Positions 27,379-36,118 are shown, counted from the stretch's first letter. The stretch: 64,000 nt of DNA from Plastoroseomonas hellenica (GCF_018129085.1 NZ_JAAGBB010000028.1:1-64000); one strand, 5' to 3'. The notes: generated by a model from the sequence alone, not told the origin. Numbers and translations: made by a program.

Positions 27379-28067
27379 TGCCGGAAGGGCTGCAGATCCT
27401 CATCGAGAATTTCTTCGACTGGGAGAGCGCGCTGCGCGCCTGGCCGCTGCTGGTGCAGGGGCTGGCGCTGACGGCAGCACTCGCCGCGACGGCGCTGCCG
27501 CTGGGCCTGCTGCTCGGCCTGCTCATCGGGCTGGGCTGCGCACTCGGGGGGCGGCTCGCGCGAGTGGCGCTGATCGTCTGGATCGATCTGTTCCGCGCCT
27601 TCCCCGTGCTGGTGTTGCTGATCCTGATCTATTACGGCCTGCCCTTCCTCGGCCTCAGCCTGCCTGCCTTCGCCGCGGCGGTGCTGGCCTTGGTGCTGAA
27701 CAATTCCGGCTACTACGGCGAGATCTTCCGCGCGGGCCTTGCCAGCGTGCCGCACGGGCAGCGCGAGGCGGCGGCGGCGCTCGGGCTGACGCCGCTGCGC
27801 GCCGCCTGGCTGGTGGTGCTGCCACAGGCGCTGCGCGCCGTGGCGGCGCCGCTCGCCTCCAACTCGCTGGAGCTCGTCAAGGCGACCTCGGTCGCCGCGC
27901 TGGCGGCGCTGCCGGAGCTGCTGCGCAGCGCGCGCGTCGCGCAGGAGCAGACCTACAACCCGACGCCGCTGATGATGGCGGCGCTGCTCTACTTCGTGCT
28001 GCTCTGGCCTTTCGCGCATCTGGTGGCGCGGCTGGAGCGGCGGATGCTCGCGCGGGAGGCGCGGTAA
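27378..28067 (+). CDS. Polar amino-acid ABC transporter permease
   Basis: 229-residue partner of the preceding permease, with about five helices and the EAA loop EIFRAGLASVPHGQREAAAA, then LGLTPLRAAWLVVLPQA. It overlaps the previous gene by one base (TGATG). The expected HisP/GlnQ ATPase is not encoded next to it; a short-chain dehydrogenase gene follows instead. Confidence 0.9.
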   Translation: MPEGLQILIENFFDWESALRAWPLLVQGLALTAALAATALPLGLLLGLLIGLGCALGGRLARVALIVWIDLFRAFPVLVLLILIYYGLPFLGLSLPAFAAAVLALVLNNSGYYGEIFRAGLASVPHGQREAAAALGLTPLRAAWLVVLPQALRAVAAPLASNSLELVKATSVAALAALPELLRSARVAQEQTYNPTPLMMAALLYFVLLWPFAHLVARLERRMLAREAR

Positions 28068-28089
28068 ACTATGATGCGGGAGGCGCGGT
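28052..28089 (+). repeat. Imperfect 24-bp tandem duplication at a gene junction
   Basis: GCGGGAGGCGCGGT occurs at 28052-28065 (end of the permease gene) and again at 28076-28089 (leader of the dehydrogenase gene). The second copy supplies the GGGAGG ribosome site of the downstream gene. Confidence 0.6.
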
Positions 28090-28093
28090 GAGG

Positions 28094-28870
28094 ATGGCAG
28101 GACGGCTGGCGGGCAAGGTGGCGCTGGTGACCGGCGGTGCTTCGGGCATCGGGCGTGCCATCGCGCTGCGCTTCGCGCGGGAGGGCGCGGTGGTGCTGAT
28201 CGCCGATGTCACCACGGATGTGCTGGAAGGCGGCGTGCCGACCCAGGATCTGCTGACGGCCGAGGGGCTGCGCGGCGAGGCGCTGCATTGCGACGTCTCG
28301 CGGGAAGAGGATTGCGAGGCCGCGGTGGCGCACGCCGTCGCCGCGCACGGCCGGCTCGATGTGCTGGTCAACAATGCCGCGGTGCGTCTGGGCAAGCCGC
28401 TGCTGGACTGCACGCGGGAGGAATGGGACCGGCTGATGGCGGTGAACCTGACCGGCGTGTTCCTGATGGCGCGCGCTGCGGTGCGCGCCATGCGTGCGCA
28501 ACCGCCGCAGGGCGAGGTGCGCGGGCGCATCGTCAACATCTCCTCCCAGCACGGCATGGTCGCCTCGCCGGAGGACATCGCCTACGGCACGTCCAAAGCG
28601 GGGGTCGTGTACATGACGCGGCAGATCGCCGTGGATTACGCGCGCGACGGCATCGTCTGCAACGCGGTGGCGCCGGGCAAGATCCTGACCGGCAAGGGCG
28701 GCCGCGCGGTAGAGCCGCGCTGGCTCGACTACAGCCATGCCCGCACGCCCTGGCCGCGGCTGGGGCGGCCCGAGGATGTGGCGGGGGCTGCGCTGTTCCT
28801 CGCATCCGAGGATGCGAGCTACGTCACCGGGCACAATCTGCTGGTGGATGGCGGCTGGATGGCGTTCTGA
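28094..28870 (+). CDS. Short-chain dehydrogenase/reductase
   Basis: 258 residues of classical SDR type. NAD(P) site VTGGASGIGRAIA, DVLVNNAAV, catalytic Ser in NISSQHG and Tyr/Lys in YGTSKAGV, ending HNLLVDGGWM. Oxidises or reduces an unidentified alcohol or ketone in the cytoplasm. ATG at 28094 is chosen; GTG at 28088 is also in frame and nearer the GGGAGG. It follows the transporter permeases by 26 bp and may be co-transcribed, hinting that the transported ligand is its substrate or precursor. Confidence 0.88.
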   Translation: MAGRLAGKVALVTGGASGIGRAIALRFAREGAVVLIADVTTDVLEGGVPTQDLLTAEGLRGEALHCDVSREEDCEAAVAHAVAAHGRLDVLVNNAAVRLGKPLLDCTREEWDRLMAVNLTGVFLMARAAVRAMRAQPPQGEVRGRIVNISSQHGMVASPEDIAYGTSKAGVVYMTRQIAVDYARDGIVCNAVAPGKILTGKGGRAVEPRWLDYSHARTPWPRLGRPEDVAGAALFLASEDASYVTGHNLLVDGGWMAF

Positions 28871-28882
28871 GGGCGCGCCGGC

Positions 28883-29833
28883 TCAGCGCAGGTCCAGCTC
28901 GCGCAGCAGCCGCGCCGTCGCCGCGTCCTCCGCGGCCAGGAAGGCAGCGAAGCGATCGCGGTCCAGCAGCTCCACTTCGTTGAAGGCGCGCCGCATCGCC
29001 GCGCCATAGTCCGGGTCGGCACCGCCTTCCAGCACCAGGCGCTCCCAGCGGTCGAGCACCCCTGCCTCCGTGCCTTTCGGTGCGAAGAAGCCGAAGCGGG
29101 TGACGAGTTCCACATCCAGGCCGGCCTCGCGGAGCGTCGGCAGATCCGGCAGCGCCGCCATGCGCCGCGCCCCGGTCTGTGCCAGGGGCACCACGCCGCG
29201 CTCGACCAGCGGCATGATGTTGCCGGGCGCGCCCATCACCAGATCGATGTCGCCGGCGAGCAGCGCCACCGCGGCGGTCGCGATTCCGGAATAAGGCACA
29301 TGCAGCAGCCTGATGCCGGCCGCCCTGGCCATGGCCTCCGCCACCAGGTGCGGCGTGCTGCCGACGCCGGGCGTGCCGTAGCTCAGCCCTTCGGGCCGCG
29401 ACCGCGCCCCGCGCAGGAAGCCGGCGAAGTCGGCGAAATCAGCGTTGCGCCGCCCCGCCAGCAGATAGGGGATGGCAATGAGGCTGGCGATCGGCGCGAA
29501 GTCGGCGATAGCGTAGGGCAGGTTCTGCAGCCGCGGCACGGCCGTCAGCGCGCCGGTGCCGGCGAAGAGCAGCGTATGGCCGTCCGGCGCCGCGCTGCGC
29601 ACGCGGCTCGCGCCGACCGCACCGCCACCGCCGGCGACGGCGTCGATGACCATGGCCTGGCCGAGCGCCTGGCCGATGCGGCTCTGCAGCGGGCGGATGT
29701 ATTGATCGGCGCCGCCCGCGGCATAGGGGACGATCACGCGGATCGCGCGGTTCGGATAGGGCTGCGCCCGGGCGGTCAGCGGCGCCAGTATTAGGCCCGT
29801 GCCCGCAAGGGCACTGCGCCGCGTGATCCGCAT
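28883..29833 (-). CDS. Tripartite tricarboxylate transporter receptor (TctC/Bug family)
   Basis: 316 residues with twin-Arg-like signal ITRRSALAGTGLILAP. Bug hallmarks: YPNRAIRVIVPYAAGGADQ, AAPDGHTLLFAGTG, LSYGTPGVGSTPHLVAEAMA, and GIATAAVALLAGDIDLVMGA. Binds carboxylates or related small molecules in the periplasm. GGGAGGGGAAGG precedes the ATG. Third gene of an operon behind two amidohydrolases, which suggests its ligand feeds them. No membrane subunits adjacent. Confidence 0.9.
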   Translation of the reverse strand: MRITRRSALAGTGLILAPLTARAQPYPNRAIRVIVPYAAGGADQYIRPLQSRIGQALGQAMVIDAVAGGGGAVGASRVRSAAPDGHTLLFAGTGALTAVPRLQNLPYAIADFAPIASLIAIPYLLAGRRNADFADFAGFLRGARSRPEGLSYGTPGVGSTPHLVAEAMARAAGIRLLHVPYSGIATAAVALLAGDIDLVMGAPGNIMPLVERGVVPLAQTGARRMAALPDLPTLREAGLDVELVTRFGFFAPKGTEAGVLDRWERLVLEGGADPDYGAAMRRAFNEVELLDRDRFAAFLAAEDAATARLLRELDLR

Positions 29834-29858
29834 CGCCTTCCCCTCCCTGCCCATCCGG

Positions 29859-30683
29859 TCACGCATGCATGCGGAAGAGCCGCGCGGGATTGGCCCAGAG
29901 CACCTTCTCGCGCTCCGCCGAATCGGGGATCACGCGATGCAGCGCCGCCAGCAGCGGGCCGTAATCCGTCCGTGCCTTCGCGCGCAGGAACGGCCAGTCG
30001 GAGCCCCAGATGCAGCGGTCGATGCCGAAGGCGCCGATCAGCGCGGCGAGATAGGGGTCCGTGTCCTCATAGGGTGAACCCGTCTGGCTGAAGCGGAAGA
30101 CGCCGGAGAGCTTGATGACGGCATCGCTGCTGCGGCCGAGCTCCAGCAGGGCCTGGAAGCCCTTCTGCTGCAACCCGCCTTCCAGTTCCGGCCGCCCTGC
30201 ATGATCGATGATGATCGGCAGCTTCGCCGCACGCAGCGCGGGCAGCGCCTGGATGACGGATGCGCCGTGGTGATAGTGGATCTGCGCGAACCATCCGACC
30301 TCCCGGGCACGGGCCAGCGCGCGCTCACCGACGGGGCCGAGCAGCGGCGGGCTGGTCGGGAAGTCCAGGTTGAAACGGATGCCGACGATGCCGCCTTCGA
30401 CCATGCGGCGGATCTCGGCTTCCGGCGTCCCGTCCGGCAGCAGGGCGACGCCCTTCAGCCGGCCGCCCGCGTCCCTGATTGCCTCCAGCATATAGGTGTT
30501 GTCGGCGCCGTAGCCGCCGAGCGGGTTGATCAGCACCCCATGGGTGAAGCCGTGGCAGGCGAGCACATGCAGGAACTGCCGTGCGGTGCCGAGCTCGTTC
30601 GGCTGGATGTCGAAGCCGCGGTCGCCGCCCCAGCCCTGCCGCGTGAGGTCGAAGGCATGCGCATGGGAATCGACGGCGGGCAT
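29859..30683 (-). CDS. Amidohydrolase family 2 (TIM-barrel metal hydrolase/lactonase)
   Basis: 274 residues with MPAVDSHAHAFD (HxH metal site), IIIDHAGRPE and the C-terminal IWGSDWPF, as in amidohydrolase-2 proteins of the PDC hydrolase/ACMSD branch. Likely opens a lactone or decarboxylates a small organic acid. It starts 10 bp after the LigI-like stop with AAAGGA ahead, so the two and the Bug receptor form an operon. Confidence 0.85.
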   Translation of the reverse strand: MPAVDSHAHAFDLTRQGWGGDRGFDIQPNELGTARQFLHVLACHGFTHGVLINPLGGYGADNTYMLEAIRDAGGRLKGVALLPDGTPEAEIRRMVEGGIVGIRFNLDFPTSPPLLGPVGERALARAREVGWFAQIHYHHGASVIQALPALRAAKLPIIIDHAGRPELEGGLQQKGFQALLELGRSSDAVIKLSGVFRFSQTGSPYEDTDPYLAALIGAFGIDRCIWGSDWPFLRAKARTDYGPLLAALHRVIPDSAEREKVLWANPARLFRMHA

Positions 30684-30693
30684 CGGTGTCCTT

Positions 30694-31545
30694 TCAGAAA
30701 CCGTAGAGCGCGGCGGGGTTGTCGACGAGCAGGTGCTGCCGGTCCTCGGGCTCCGGCGCGAAGGCGGGGATGAGGTTCAGCAGCTCCATCTCGTCGACCG
30801 GCGTCGCGAGGTTGGGGTGAGGGAAGTCGGTGCCCCAGAGGACACGCCGCGGTGCGGCCTGCAGCAGGGCGCGCGCGAAGGGCAGTGCCGCGTCGAAGGG
30901 GCTCTGCGTCATGCGCTCCGCGCCGCTCAGCTTCACCCAGATCCGTTCGTCGCGCAGCAGGTCGAGCAGCGTGCGGAAGGCAGGACCATCCACGCCCAGC
31001 GACGGTTCGACGCGGCCCATATGGTCGATCACCACGGGCATGTTCAGCCCGCGGATCACGGCTTCCATCTCCCGCACGCCGTCGCCTTGCAGATGGAGCA
31101 CCATGTGCCAGCCGAGCGGCCGCACGCGGTCCGCGGCGCGGTGCAGGACGGCCATCTCCGGCCCGCCGCCGAGCGCCTTGATGAAGTTGAAGCGGATGCC
31201 GCGCACTCCGGCTTCATGCATCTCCCGCAGCGCCGCATCAGGCGTCGCGTCGTCGATCATCGCGACGCCGCGGCGACGCGCGGGATCGGAGCGCAGCGCA
31301 TCGACCATGGCGCGGTTGTCCGTGCCATGGCAGCTCGCCTGAACGATCACCGCGCGCCCGAGGCCGAGGCGTCGGTGGAGCGCGGCCAGCACTTCCTTCG
31401 GCCGGTCCTCCGGCGTGTAGCTGCGGCCGGGCGCGTAGGGAAAGCGCGCCGCCGGACCGAAGACATGGCAATGGGCATCGCAGGACAGCGCCGGCACCGC
31501 GAAACGCGCCGTGCGCGGCGCCGCATCCTGGCCTTCGGCCTGCAT
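30694..31545 (-). CDS. LigI-like 2-pyrone-4,6-dicarboxylate hydrolase family protein
   Basis: 283 residues with strong resemblance to LigI along its length: CDAHCHVFGPAARFPYAPGR, VIVQASCHGTDNRAMVDA, GVRGIRFNFIKALGG, VVIDHMGRVEP, VLWGTDFPHPNL and LLVDNPAALY. LigI opens 2-pyrone-4,6-dicarboxylate in the protocatechuate 4,5-cleavage pathway; a related lactone is equally possible. GAGGAAG precedes the ATG. First gene of the operon with another amidohydrolase and a Bug receptor. A TTCCG-N5-CGGAA palindrome lies 71 bp upstream. Confidence 0.85.
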   Translation of the reverse strand: MQAEGQDAAPRTARFAVPALSCDAHCHVFGPAARFPYAPGRSYTPEDRPKEVLAALHRRLGLGRAVIVQASCHGTDNRAMVDALRSDPARRRGVAMIDDATPDAALREMHEAGVRGIRFNFIKALGGGPEMAVLHRAADRVRPLGWHMVLHLQGDGVREMEAVIRGLNMPVVIDHMGRVEPSLGVDGPAFRTLLDLLRDERIWVKLSGAERMTQSPFDAALPFARALLQAAPRRVLWGTDFPHPNLATPVDEMELLNLIPAFAPEPEDRQHLLVDNPAALYGF

Positions 31546-31615
31546 GTCGCTTCCTCACCCTCTCGCCGGCAGGCTAGTGGGGCAGCGGGGTGCGCCAGAA
31601 GGACGATCTGACTCC

Positions 31616-31632
31616 ATTCCGCGATCCGGAAT
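31616..31632. promoter_or_regulatory. Palindromic operator candidate upstream of the LigI-like operon
   Basis: ATTCCG-CGATC-CGGAAT, a perfect 6-bp inverted repeat with a 5-bp centre. The same TTCCG-N5-CGGAA core recurs at 32740 and 36119. Confidence 0.55.
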
Positions 31633-31655
31633 GCGCAGCCGTGACCTCCACCGCG

Positions 31656-32669
31656 TCAGGTCCTTGGCTCCGGCACCGTCTCCGCCAGGTCGGAGACGAT
31701 CAGGACCAGCTTGCCGATCTGCGCATTGGCATCCAGCACCGCCTGCGCGGCCGCGGCGTCCTCCAGCCTGTGGATGCCGCAGATATGGCTGCGGATGCGG
31801 CCATCCTCGAGCAGCGGCCAGACCTGCTGCACCAGTTCACGGGCGATGCGGCCCTTGTACTCGGCAGGTCGGGACCGCAGGGTGGACCCGGTCAAGGTCA
31901 ACCGGCGGATGTAGATGTCGCGCGTGCTGATCTCCGCCTTCGGTGCGCGGTGGCTGGCGATCAGCACGAGCCTTCCGTCCATCGCCAGCAGGCTCATGTG
32001 CAGCGGCGTGTAGTCGCCGCCTTGCCCGTCGAGGATGACATCCACGCCGTCGGCCGCCAGGGCGCGCACCTGCTCCGGCCAGTCGGTCTCACGGTAGTCC
32101 ACCGCGTGATGCGCGCCATACTCCAGGCAGACGGCGCGCTTCTCCGCCGAGCTGGCGGTGGCGATGACCGTGGCGCCGCGCAGCGCCCGCGCCATCTGGA
32201 TGGCGGCGAGGCCGACGCCACTGGTGCCACCCTGCACTAGGAGCGTCTCGCCTTCCGCGATGCGGCCGAGCCAGAAGACGTTGTTCCAGGCCGTGAAGAA
32301 GACTTCCGGCAGGGTCGCCGCCTCAGTGAAGCTGAAGCCGCGCGGGATCGGCATGCATTGCGCCGCCGGCACCGCGCAGAATTCGGCATAGCCGCCGCCC
32401 GAGACGAGCGCGCAGACCGCGTCGCCCGGCCGCGGCCAGGCGATGTCCGGCGCCGCGGCCTCGACGATGCCGGCGATGTCGAGGCCAGGAATATCGGTGA
32501 CGCCAGGCGGTGGGGGATAGAGGCCCTTGCGCTGCTGCACGTCGGGTCGATTGACGCCGGCGGCGGCCACGCGGACCAGCACCTCGCCCGCGCCGCAGGC
32601 CGGCACCGGCCGGTCAGCCAGCGCCAGCACCTCCGGGCCGCCCTTGCCCCTGATCTCGATCGCCCGCAT
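31656..32669 (-). CDS. NAD(P)H-quinone oxidoreductase, PIG3-like zinc-less MDR
   Basis: 337 residues from MRAIEIRGKGGPEVLALADR, with AGGAAG before the ATG. GVNRPDVQQRKGLYPPPPG, the NADPH-site LVQGGTSGVGLAAIQMA, and DVILDGQGGDYT match the PIG3/QOR branch of medium-chain dehydrogenases. Zinc-binding cysteines are absent, as usual for the branch. It reduces quinones or enones using NAD(P)H. Divergent from the amidohydrolase at 32838, with a shared palindrome between. Confidence 0.9.
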   Translation of the reverse strand: MRAIEIRGKGGPEVLALADRPVPACGAGEVLVRVAAAGVNRPDVQQRKGLYPPPPGVTDIPGLDIAGIVEAAAPDIAWPRPGDAVCALVSGGGYAEFCAVPAAQCMPIPRGFSFTEAATLPEVFFTAWNNVFWLGRIAEGETLLVQGGTSGVGLAAIQMARALRGATVIATASSAEKRAVCLEYGAHHAVDYRETDWPEQVRALAADGVDVILDGQGGDYTPLHMSLLAMDGRLVLIASHRAPKAEISTRDIYIRRLTLTGSTLRSRPAEYKGRIARELVQQVWPLLEDGRIRSHICGIHRLEDAAAAQAVLDANAQIGKLVLIVSDLAETVPEPRT

Positions 32670-32739
32670 CGCGCCGCTTCCTCCGCTTGCTGTCCACCTA
32701 ACATCGCATTGCCGGACCGATGAGTGGTGCAGCGCGCCG

Positions 32740-32754
32740 TTCCGCACCACGGAA
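32740..32754. promoter_or_regulatory. Palindromic operator candidate in the divergent promoter region
   Basis: TTCCG-CACCA-CGGAA between two divergent catabolic genes. It is nested with a second dyad, GTGGTGC (32734-32740 region) and GCACCAC. Same core as 31616 and 36119. Confidence 0.55.
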
Positions 32755-32837
32755 TGTTGCGACGGAGCGCTGGAGGGACCTGCCCGGACCGCTAGGCTCC
32801 ACCGCAATGGCGTGTCCATACGCCGTGGAGGAAATGC

Positions 32838-33659
32838 ATGCCGCCCGTCTCAGCGCCGGCTGACGCGCCGCTCGTGGATGCGCATTTCCATGTCTACACC
32901 ACGGACATGCCGATCATGCCCTGGGCGTGGCACCGCCCGCCGCAGGATGCCTCGGCGGAGCAGTTCGTCGCGCTGATGGACCGGCACGGCGTCGGCTATG
33001 GCGTGATCGCCGCCGCGAGCTTGCATGGTCAGTACAACGACTACGTCATCCGCGCGCTCCGGCGATATCCGCGGCTCAGGGGCACGGCCTTCGTGCGGCC
33101 CGAGACGGACATGTACACGCTGGAGCGCATGAAGGCCGACGGCATCGTCGGCATCCGGCTGTTCTTCCGGCGCGTGCCCGATCCGCCGGACCTTTCCTCT
33201 CCGGAATACCGGCTGTTGCTGCGCCGCGTGCGCGACCTGGACTGGCATGTGCATACGCTGGTCGGCGGCCCGGCCCTGGCGGATGTGATCGGGGCCGTCG
33301 AGGCCGCCGGCGTGAAACTGGTGATCGACCATTTCGGCAGGCCCGATGAGCGGCTCGGCACGGACTGTCCCGGCTTCCGCGCGCTGCTGGCGGCGGTGGA
33401 GCGTGGCCGCACCTGGGTGAAGCTGTCCGGCGGCTTCCGCATGGCCTCGCGCGAGGCGGCGCGCCTCTACGCGCGGGCGCTGCTCAGCGTCTCCGGCGGC
33501 GAGCGGCTGCTGTGGGGCAGCGACTGGCCCTTCGCCGCCTTCGAGGAGCAGGTCACCTACGGGCAGACGATCGCGGATTTGCATGACTGGGTACCGGATG
33601 CGGCGACGCGCCGGCTGATCACCGGCGACACGCCGATGCGCCTCTATTTCGGCGCCTAG
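32838..33659 (+). CDS. Amidohydrolase family 2 protein
   Basis: 273 residues. Metal site VDAHFHVYT, barrel strands GIVGIRLFFRRVPDP and LVIDHFGRPDE, and LLWGSDWPFAAFE. A third amidohydrolase-2 in this stretch, diverged from the other two. Substrate unknown, probably a lactone or carboxylic acid. GGAGGAA precedes the ATG. It heads an operon with a Bug receptor and an NTF2-like protein. Confidence 0.85.
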   Translation: MPPVSAPADAPLVDAHFHVYTTDMPIMPWAWHRPPQDASAEQFVALMDRHGVGYGVIAAASLHGQYNDYVIRALRRYPRLRGTAFVRPETDMYTLERMKADGIVGIRLFFRRVPDPPDLSSPEYRLLLRRVRDLDWHVHTLVGGPALADVIGAVEAAGVKLVIDHFGRPDERLGTDCPGFRALLAAVERGRTWVKLSGGFRMASREAARLYARALLSVSGGERLLWGSDWPFAAFEEQVTYGQTIADLHDWVPDAATRRLITGDTPMRLYFGA

Positions 33660-33699
33660 AGCATGATCCGTTCGCAAGCGCTCACGGACCACGCTCTAG
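33656..33699. repeat. Large imperfect hairpin overlapping the amidohydrolase stop
   Basis: CTAGAGC (33656-33662) pairs with GCTCTAG (33693-33699), and the inner bases ATGATCCG / CGGACCAC extend the stem with two mismatches. It resembles the GAGCATGATCC-type palindromes scattered in alphaproteobacterial genomes. Likely a terminator or mRNA-stabilising element between the amidohydrolase and Bug genes. Confidence 0.55.
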
Positions 33700-33793
33700 C
33701 CCTTTGCTTGATCGCGCGATTCAGACTTTTCGGCCGAGGAGGCCTCAAGTCATCACGCTCTGACGGCAACCGGACACGCAGGGGAGGGAAGCC

Positions 33794-34777
33794 ATGTCCA
33801 GCATGACCCGACGGCAGCTCGGCGGCCTCGCGCTCGGTGCCGGCTTCGCCGCCGCGTCGCCTTCGGCATCGGCGCAGGCCTGGCCCGCACGTCCCGTCGC
33901 CGTCGTCGTGCCCTGGCCCGCCGGCGGCGCTGCCGACGCGCTGGCACGCTCCGTCGCGCAGGACTTCACCGGGCGCTTCGGCCAGTCCTTCGTGGTGGAC
34001 AACCGCTCCGGCGCCAACGGCAATATCGGCGCGGCGGCTGTCGCACGCGCGGCGCCGGACGGCCATACGCTGATGATCACCACCAACGGGCCGATCACCA
34101 ACAACACGCTGCTCTACAGGTCGATGCCGTTCAACCCGGTGACCGATCTGACGCCGATCGTCCTTCTGGCTGAGCTGCCGCTCGTCATCGCTGCGCGCAG
34201 CCAGATGCCCTACCGCAGCCTGCAGGCGCTGATCGTCCATGCGCAGGCGAATCCGGGCCGGGTGAATTGCGGCACGCCGCCGCCGGGCTCGGCGGCGCAT
34301 CTGGCGGTGGAACTGCTGATGCATCGTGCGGGCATCCGGCTCAATCTGATTCCCTATCGCGGCTCCGCGCCACTGACCAATGACCTGCTGGCGGGGGCGG
34401 TCGACATGGCGATCGACCTGGTGACGACCCACTTGCCGCATATCCAGGCCGGCACGCTGCGCGCGCTTGGCGTCACCTCGACCGCGCCGATCGCGCAACT
34501 GCCGGGGGTATTGCCGGTGCAGGCGCAGGGCGTGCCGAATTACCAGGCGACCGGCTGGATCTCGTTGCTCGGCCCCGCGCGCATGCCGGAGGAGGTGATC
34601 GGTCGGTTGAACGCTGCGGGCAATGCCTATCTCGCCATCGACGGGACCGAGGCGCTGTTGCCCCGGCTCGGCCTTACGCCGCTGGGCGGGACGCCGACCG
34701 ACCTGACGCGCCGGATGGCTGCCGAGGTCGCGCAGTGGCGGCCGATTATCCAGGCGGCGAACATCTCCATTGATTAG
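33794..34777 (+). CDS. Tripartite tricarboxylate transporter receptor (TctC/Bug family)
   Basis: 327 residues with a Tat-type signal (MTRRQLGGLALGAGFAAA). AWPARPVAVVVPWPAGGAAD, AAPDGHTLMITTNGP, NCGTPPPGSAAHLAVEL and PLTNDLLAGAVDMAIDL are typical of Bug receptors. Follows an amidohydrolase and precedes an NTF2-like gene. GGGGAGGGAAG is a strong ribosome site. No permease nearby. Confidence 0.9.
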   Translation: MSSMTRRQLGGLALGAGFAAASPSASAQAWPARPVAVVVPWPAGGAADALARSVAQDFTGRFGQSFVVDNRSGANGNIGAAAVARAAPDGHTLMITTNGPITNNTLLYRSMPFNPVTDLTPIVLLAELPLVIAARSQMPYRSLQALIVHAQANPGRVNCGTPPPGSAAHLAVELLMHRAGIRLNLIPYRGSAPLTNDLLAGAVDMAIDLVTTHLPHIQAGTLRALGVTSTAPIAQLPGVLPVQAQGVPNYQATGWISLLGPARMPEEVIGRLNAAGNAYLAIDGTEALLPRLGLTPLGGTPTDLTRRMAAEVAQWRPIIQAANISID

Positions 34778-34802
34778 CTCTCCAAACGAAGGAAGCGACA
34801 CC

Positions 34803-35240
34803 ATGGCCATCGACGAGCTGCGCATCCGGCAGGAGCTGGAGGTCCTGAACATCGCCTTCTGGCGCGATGTCGATTCCAATTGGGGCCGCAACGCGCATGA
34901 CTTCTTCACCGCGGACGGCGTCTACACCACCAGCCACAAGGCCCGGAAAGGGCGCGATGCGATCCGCGGCTTCTACGCGGAGCGGCAATCGCGCGGGGAG
35001 CGCGTGTCGCGGCATCTGATCCACAACTTCCACGTCACCGTGCAGGACGAGATGCATGCGACGGCGGAGTGGACCATGTGCCTCTATGCCGATGACGGTG
35101 TCGCGCCGTTGCTGTCGGAGCCGCCGATCCTGATCGGGGCGGTGACGGACGAATGCGTGCGCGGCTCCGATGGCCGCTGGCGCTATGCCTCTCGCACCAC
35201 CAGGCCGCTGTTCAAGGGCAGCCGGCCGACATCGGGCTGA
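34803..35240 (+). CDS. NTF2-like (SnoaL/ring-hydroxylating-dioxygenase beta-like) protein
   Basis: 145 residues from MAIDELRIRQELEVLN, preceded by GAAGGAAG. The alpha-plus-beta cone fold is suggested by DFFTADGVYTTSHKARKGRD, IRGFYAERQSRG, RHLIHNFHVTVQ and WRYASRTTRPLFKG. Such small proteins act as isomerases, dehydratases or cyclases, or are non-catalytic. It is 25 bp downstream of the Bug receptor, so presumably belongs to the same catabolic operon. Confidence 0.75.
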   Translation: MAIDELRIRQELEVLNIAFWRDVDSNWGRNAHDFFTADGVYTTSHKARKGRDAIRGFYAERQSRGERVSRHLIHNFHVTVQDEMHATAEWTMCLYADDGVAPLLSEPPILIGAVTDECVRGSDGRWRYASRTTRPLFKGSRPTSG

Positions 35241-35256
35241 GCCCCGCCGGCAGGGC

Positions 35257-36030
35257 TCAGAGGTGCCGCCCGGCATCCACCAGCAGCGTCGATCCGGTGG
35301 TCAGGCGCAGATGCGTGACCGCCGCGGCCACCGCCAGCGCCACGTCATCGGCCTGGCAGACAGTCTGCAGCGGCGACAGCGCCGCCTGCTTCAACAGCGC
35401 GTCCCGGCTGCGGCCGGGAACGAAGCCGGTATCCACGCCCGCGGGCGCGACGCCGACGATGCGGATCTCCGGTCCGAGCACCCGCGCCAGCGCCATGGCC
35501 ATGGTGTCCAGCCCCGCTTTCGCCGCGCAATAGGCGATGCTGCTGCCGAGGCCGGTCTGGGCGGCGAGGGAGGAGATGTTCACCACCACGGCGTCGCCGC
35601 TCCGCCGCAGCAGCGGCAGGAAGGCACGGATGACGGAGAAGGGGCCGCGGAGATTGGTGACGAGGATGCGGTCGAAGGTCTCGTCGTCCATGGCCTCCAG
35701 ATCGGCATGCGGAACCGCGCGCGTGGTGCCGGCGGAGTTCACCAGCACGTCGGCGCGGCCGAAGCTGGCTTCCACCTCGGCCGCCGCCGCACGGATCACC
35801 GCGCTGTCCGTCAGCGGCAGATGGATCGGTCTATGGCCACTGCCCGGCAGTTGCGCGGCCAGTGCCTCCGCCCGGTCGCGCCCGCTGTTGTAGCCGATGG
35901 CGATCCGTGCGCCGAGCTCGGCGAGCCGCTGCGCGGATGCGGCGCCGATGCCGCTGCTGCCGCCCGTCACGACAGCCACACGGCCCTCCAGAGCGTAGGG
36001 CCCCAGATTGCCGTTTCTCAGCTCGCTCAT
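35257..36030 (-). CDS. Short-chain dehydrogenase/reductase
   Basis: 257 residues. VAVVTGGSSGIGAASAQRLA, DVLVNSAGTTRA, catalytic Ser in NISSLAAQTG and YCAAKAGLD, and LLVDAGRHL. Classical NAD(P)-dependent SDR of unknown substrate. Convergent with the NTF2-like gene. The start at 36030 gives the normal N-terminus and has AAGGA upstream. A TTCCG-N5-CGGAA palindrome lies 89 bp upstream, shared with the neighbouring catabolic operons. Confidence 0.88.
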   Translation of the reverse strand: MSELRNGNLGPYALEGRVAVVTGGSSGIGAASAQRLAELGARIAIGYNSGRDRAEALAAQLPGSGHRPIHLPLTDSAVIRAAAAEVEASFGRADVLVNSAGTTRAVPHADLEAMDDETFDRILVTNLRGPFSVIRAFLPLLRRSGDAVVVNISSLAAQTGLGSSIAYCAAKAGLDTMAMALARVLGPEIRIVGVAPAGVDTGFVPGRSRDALLKQAALSPLQTVCQADDVALAVAAAVTHLRLTTGSTLLVDAGRHL

Positions 36031-36118
36031 GGCGTCCTTGCTCCTTCCCCCGCCGGCCGTATCAGGCATGCGCATCCTGCCGCAGGTGGTACGGCGACCG
36101 GTGGCGAGTTTGCGAGGA

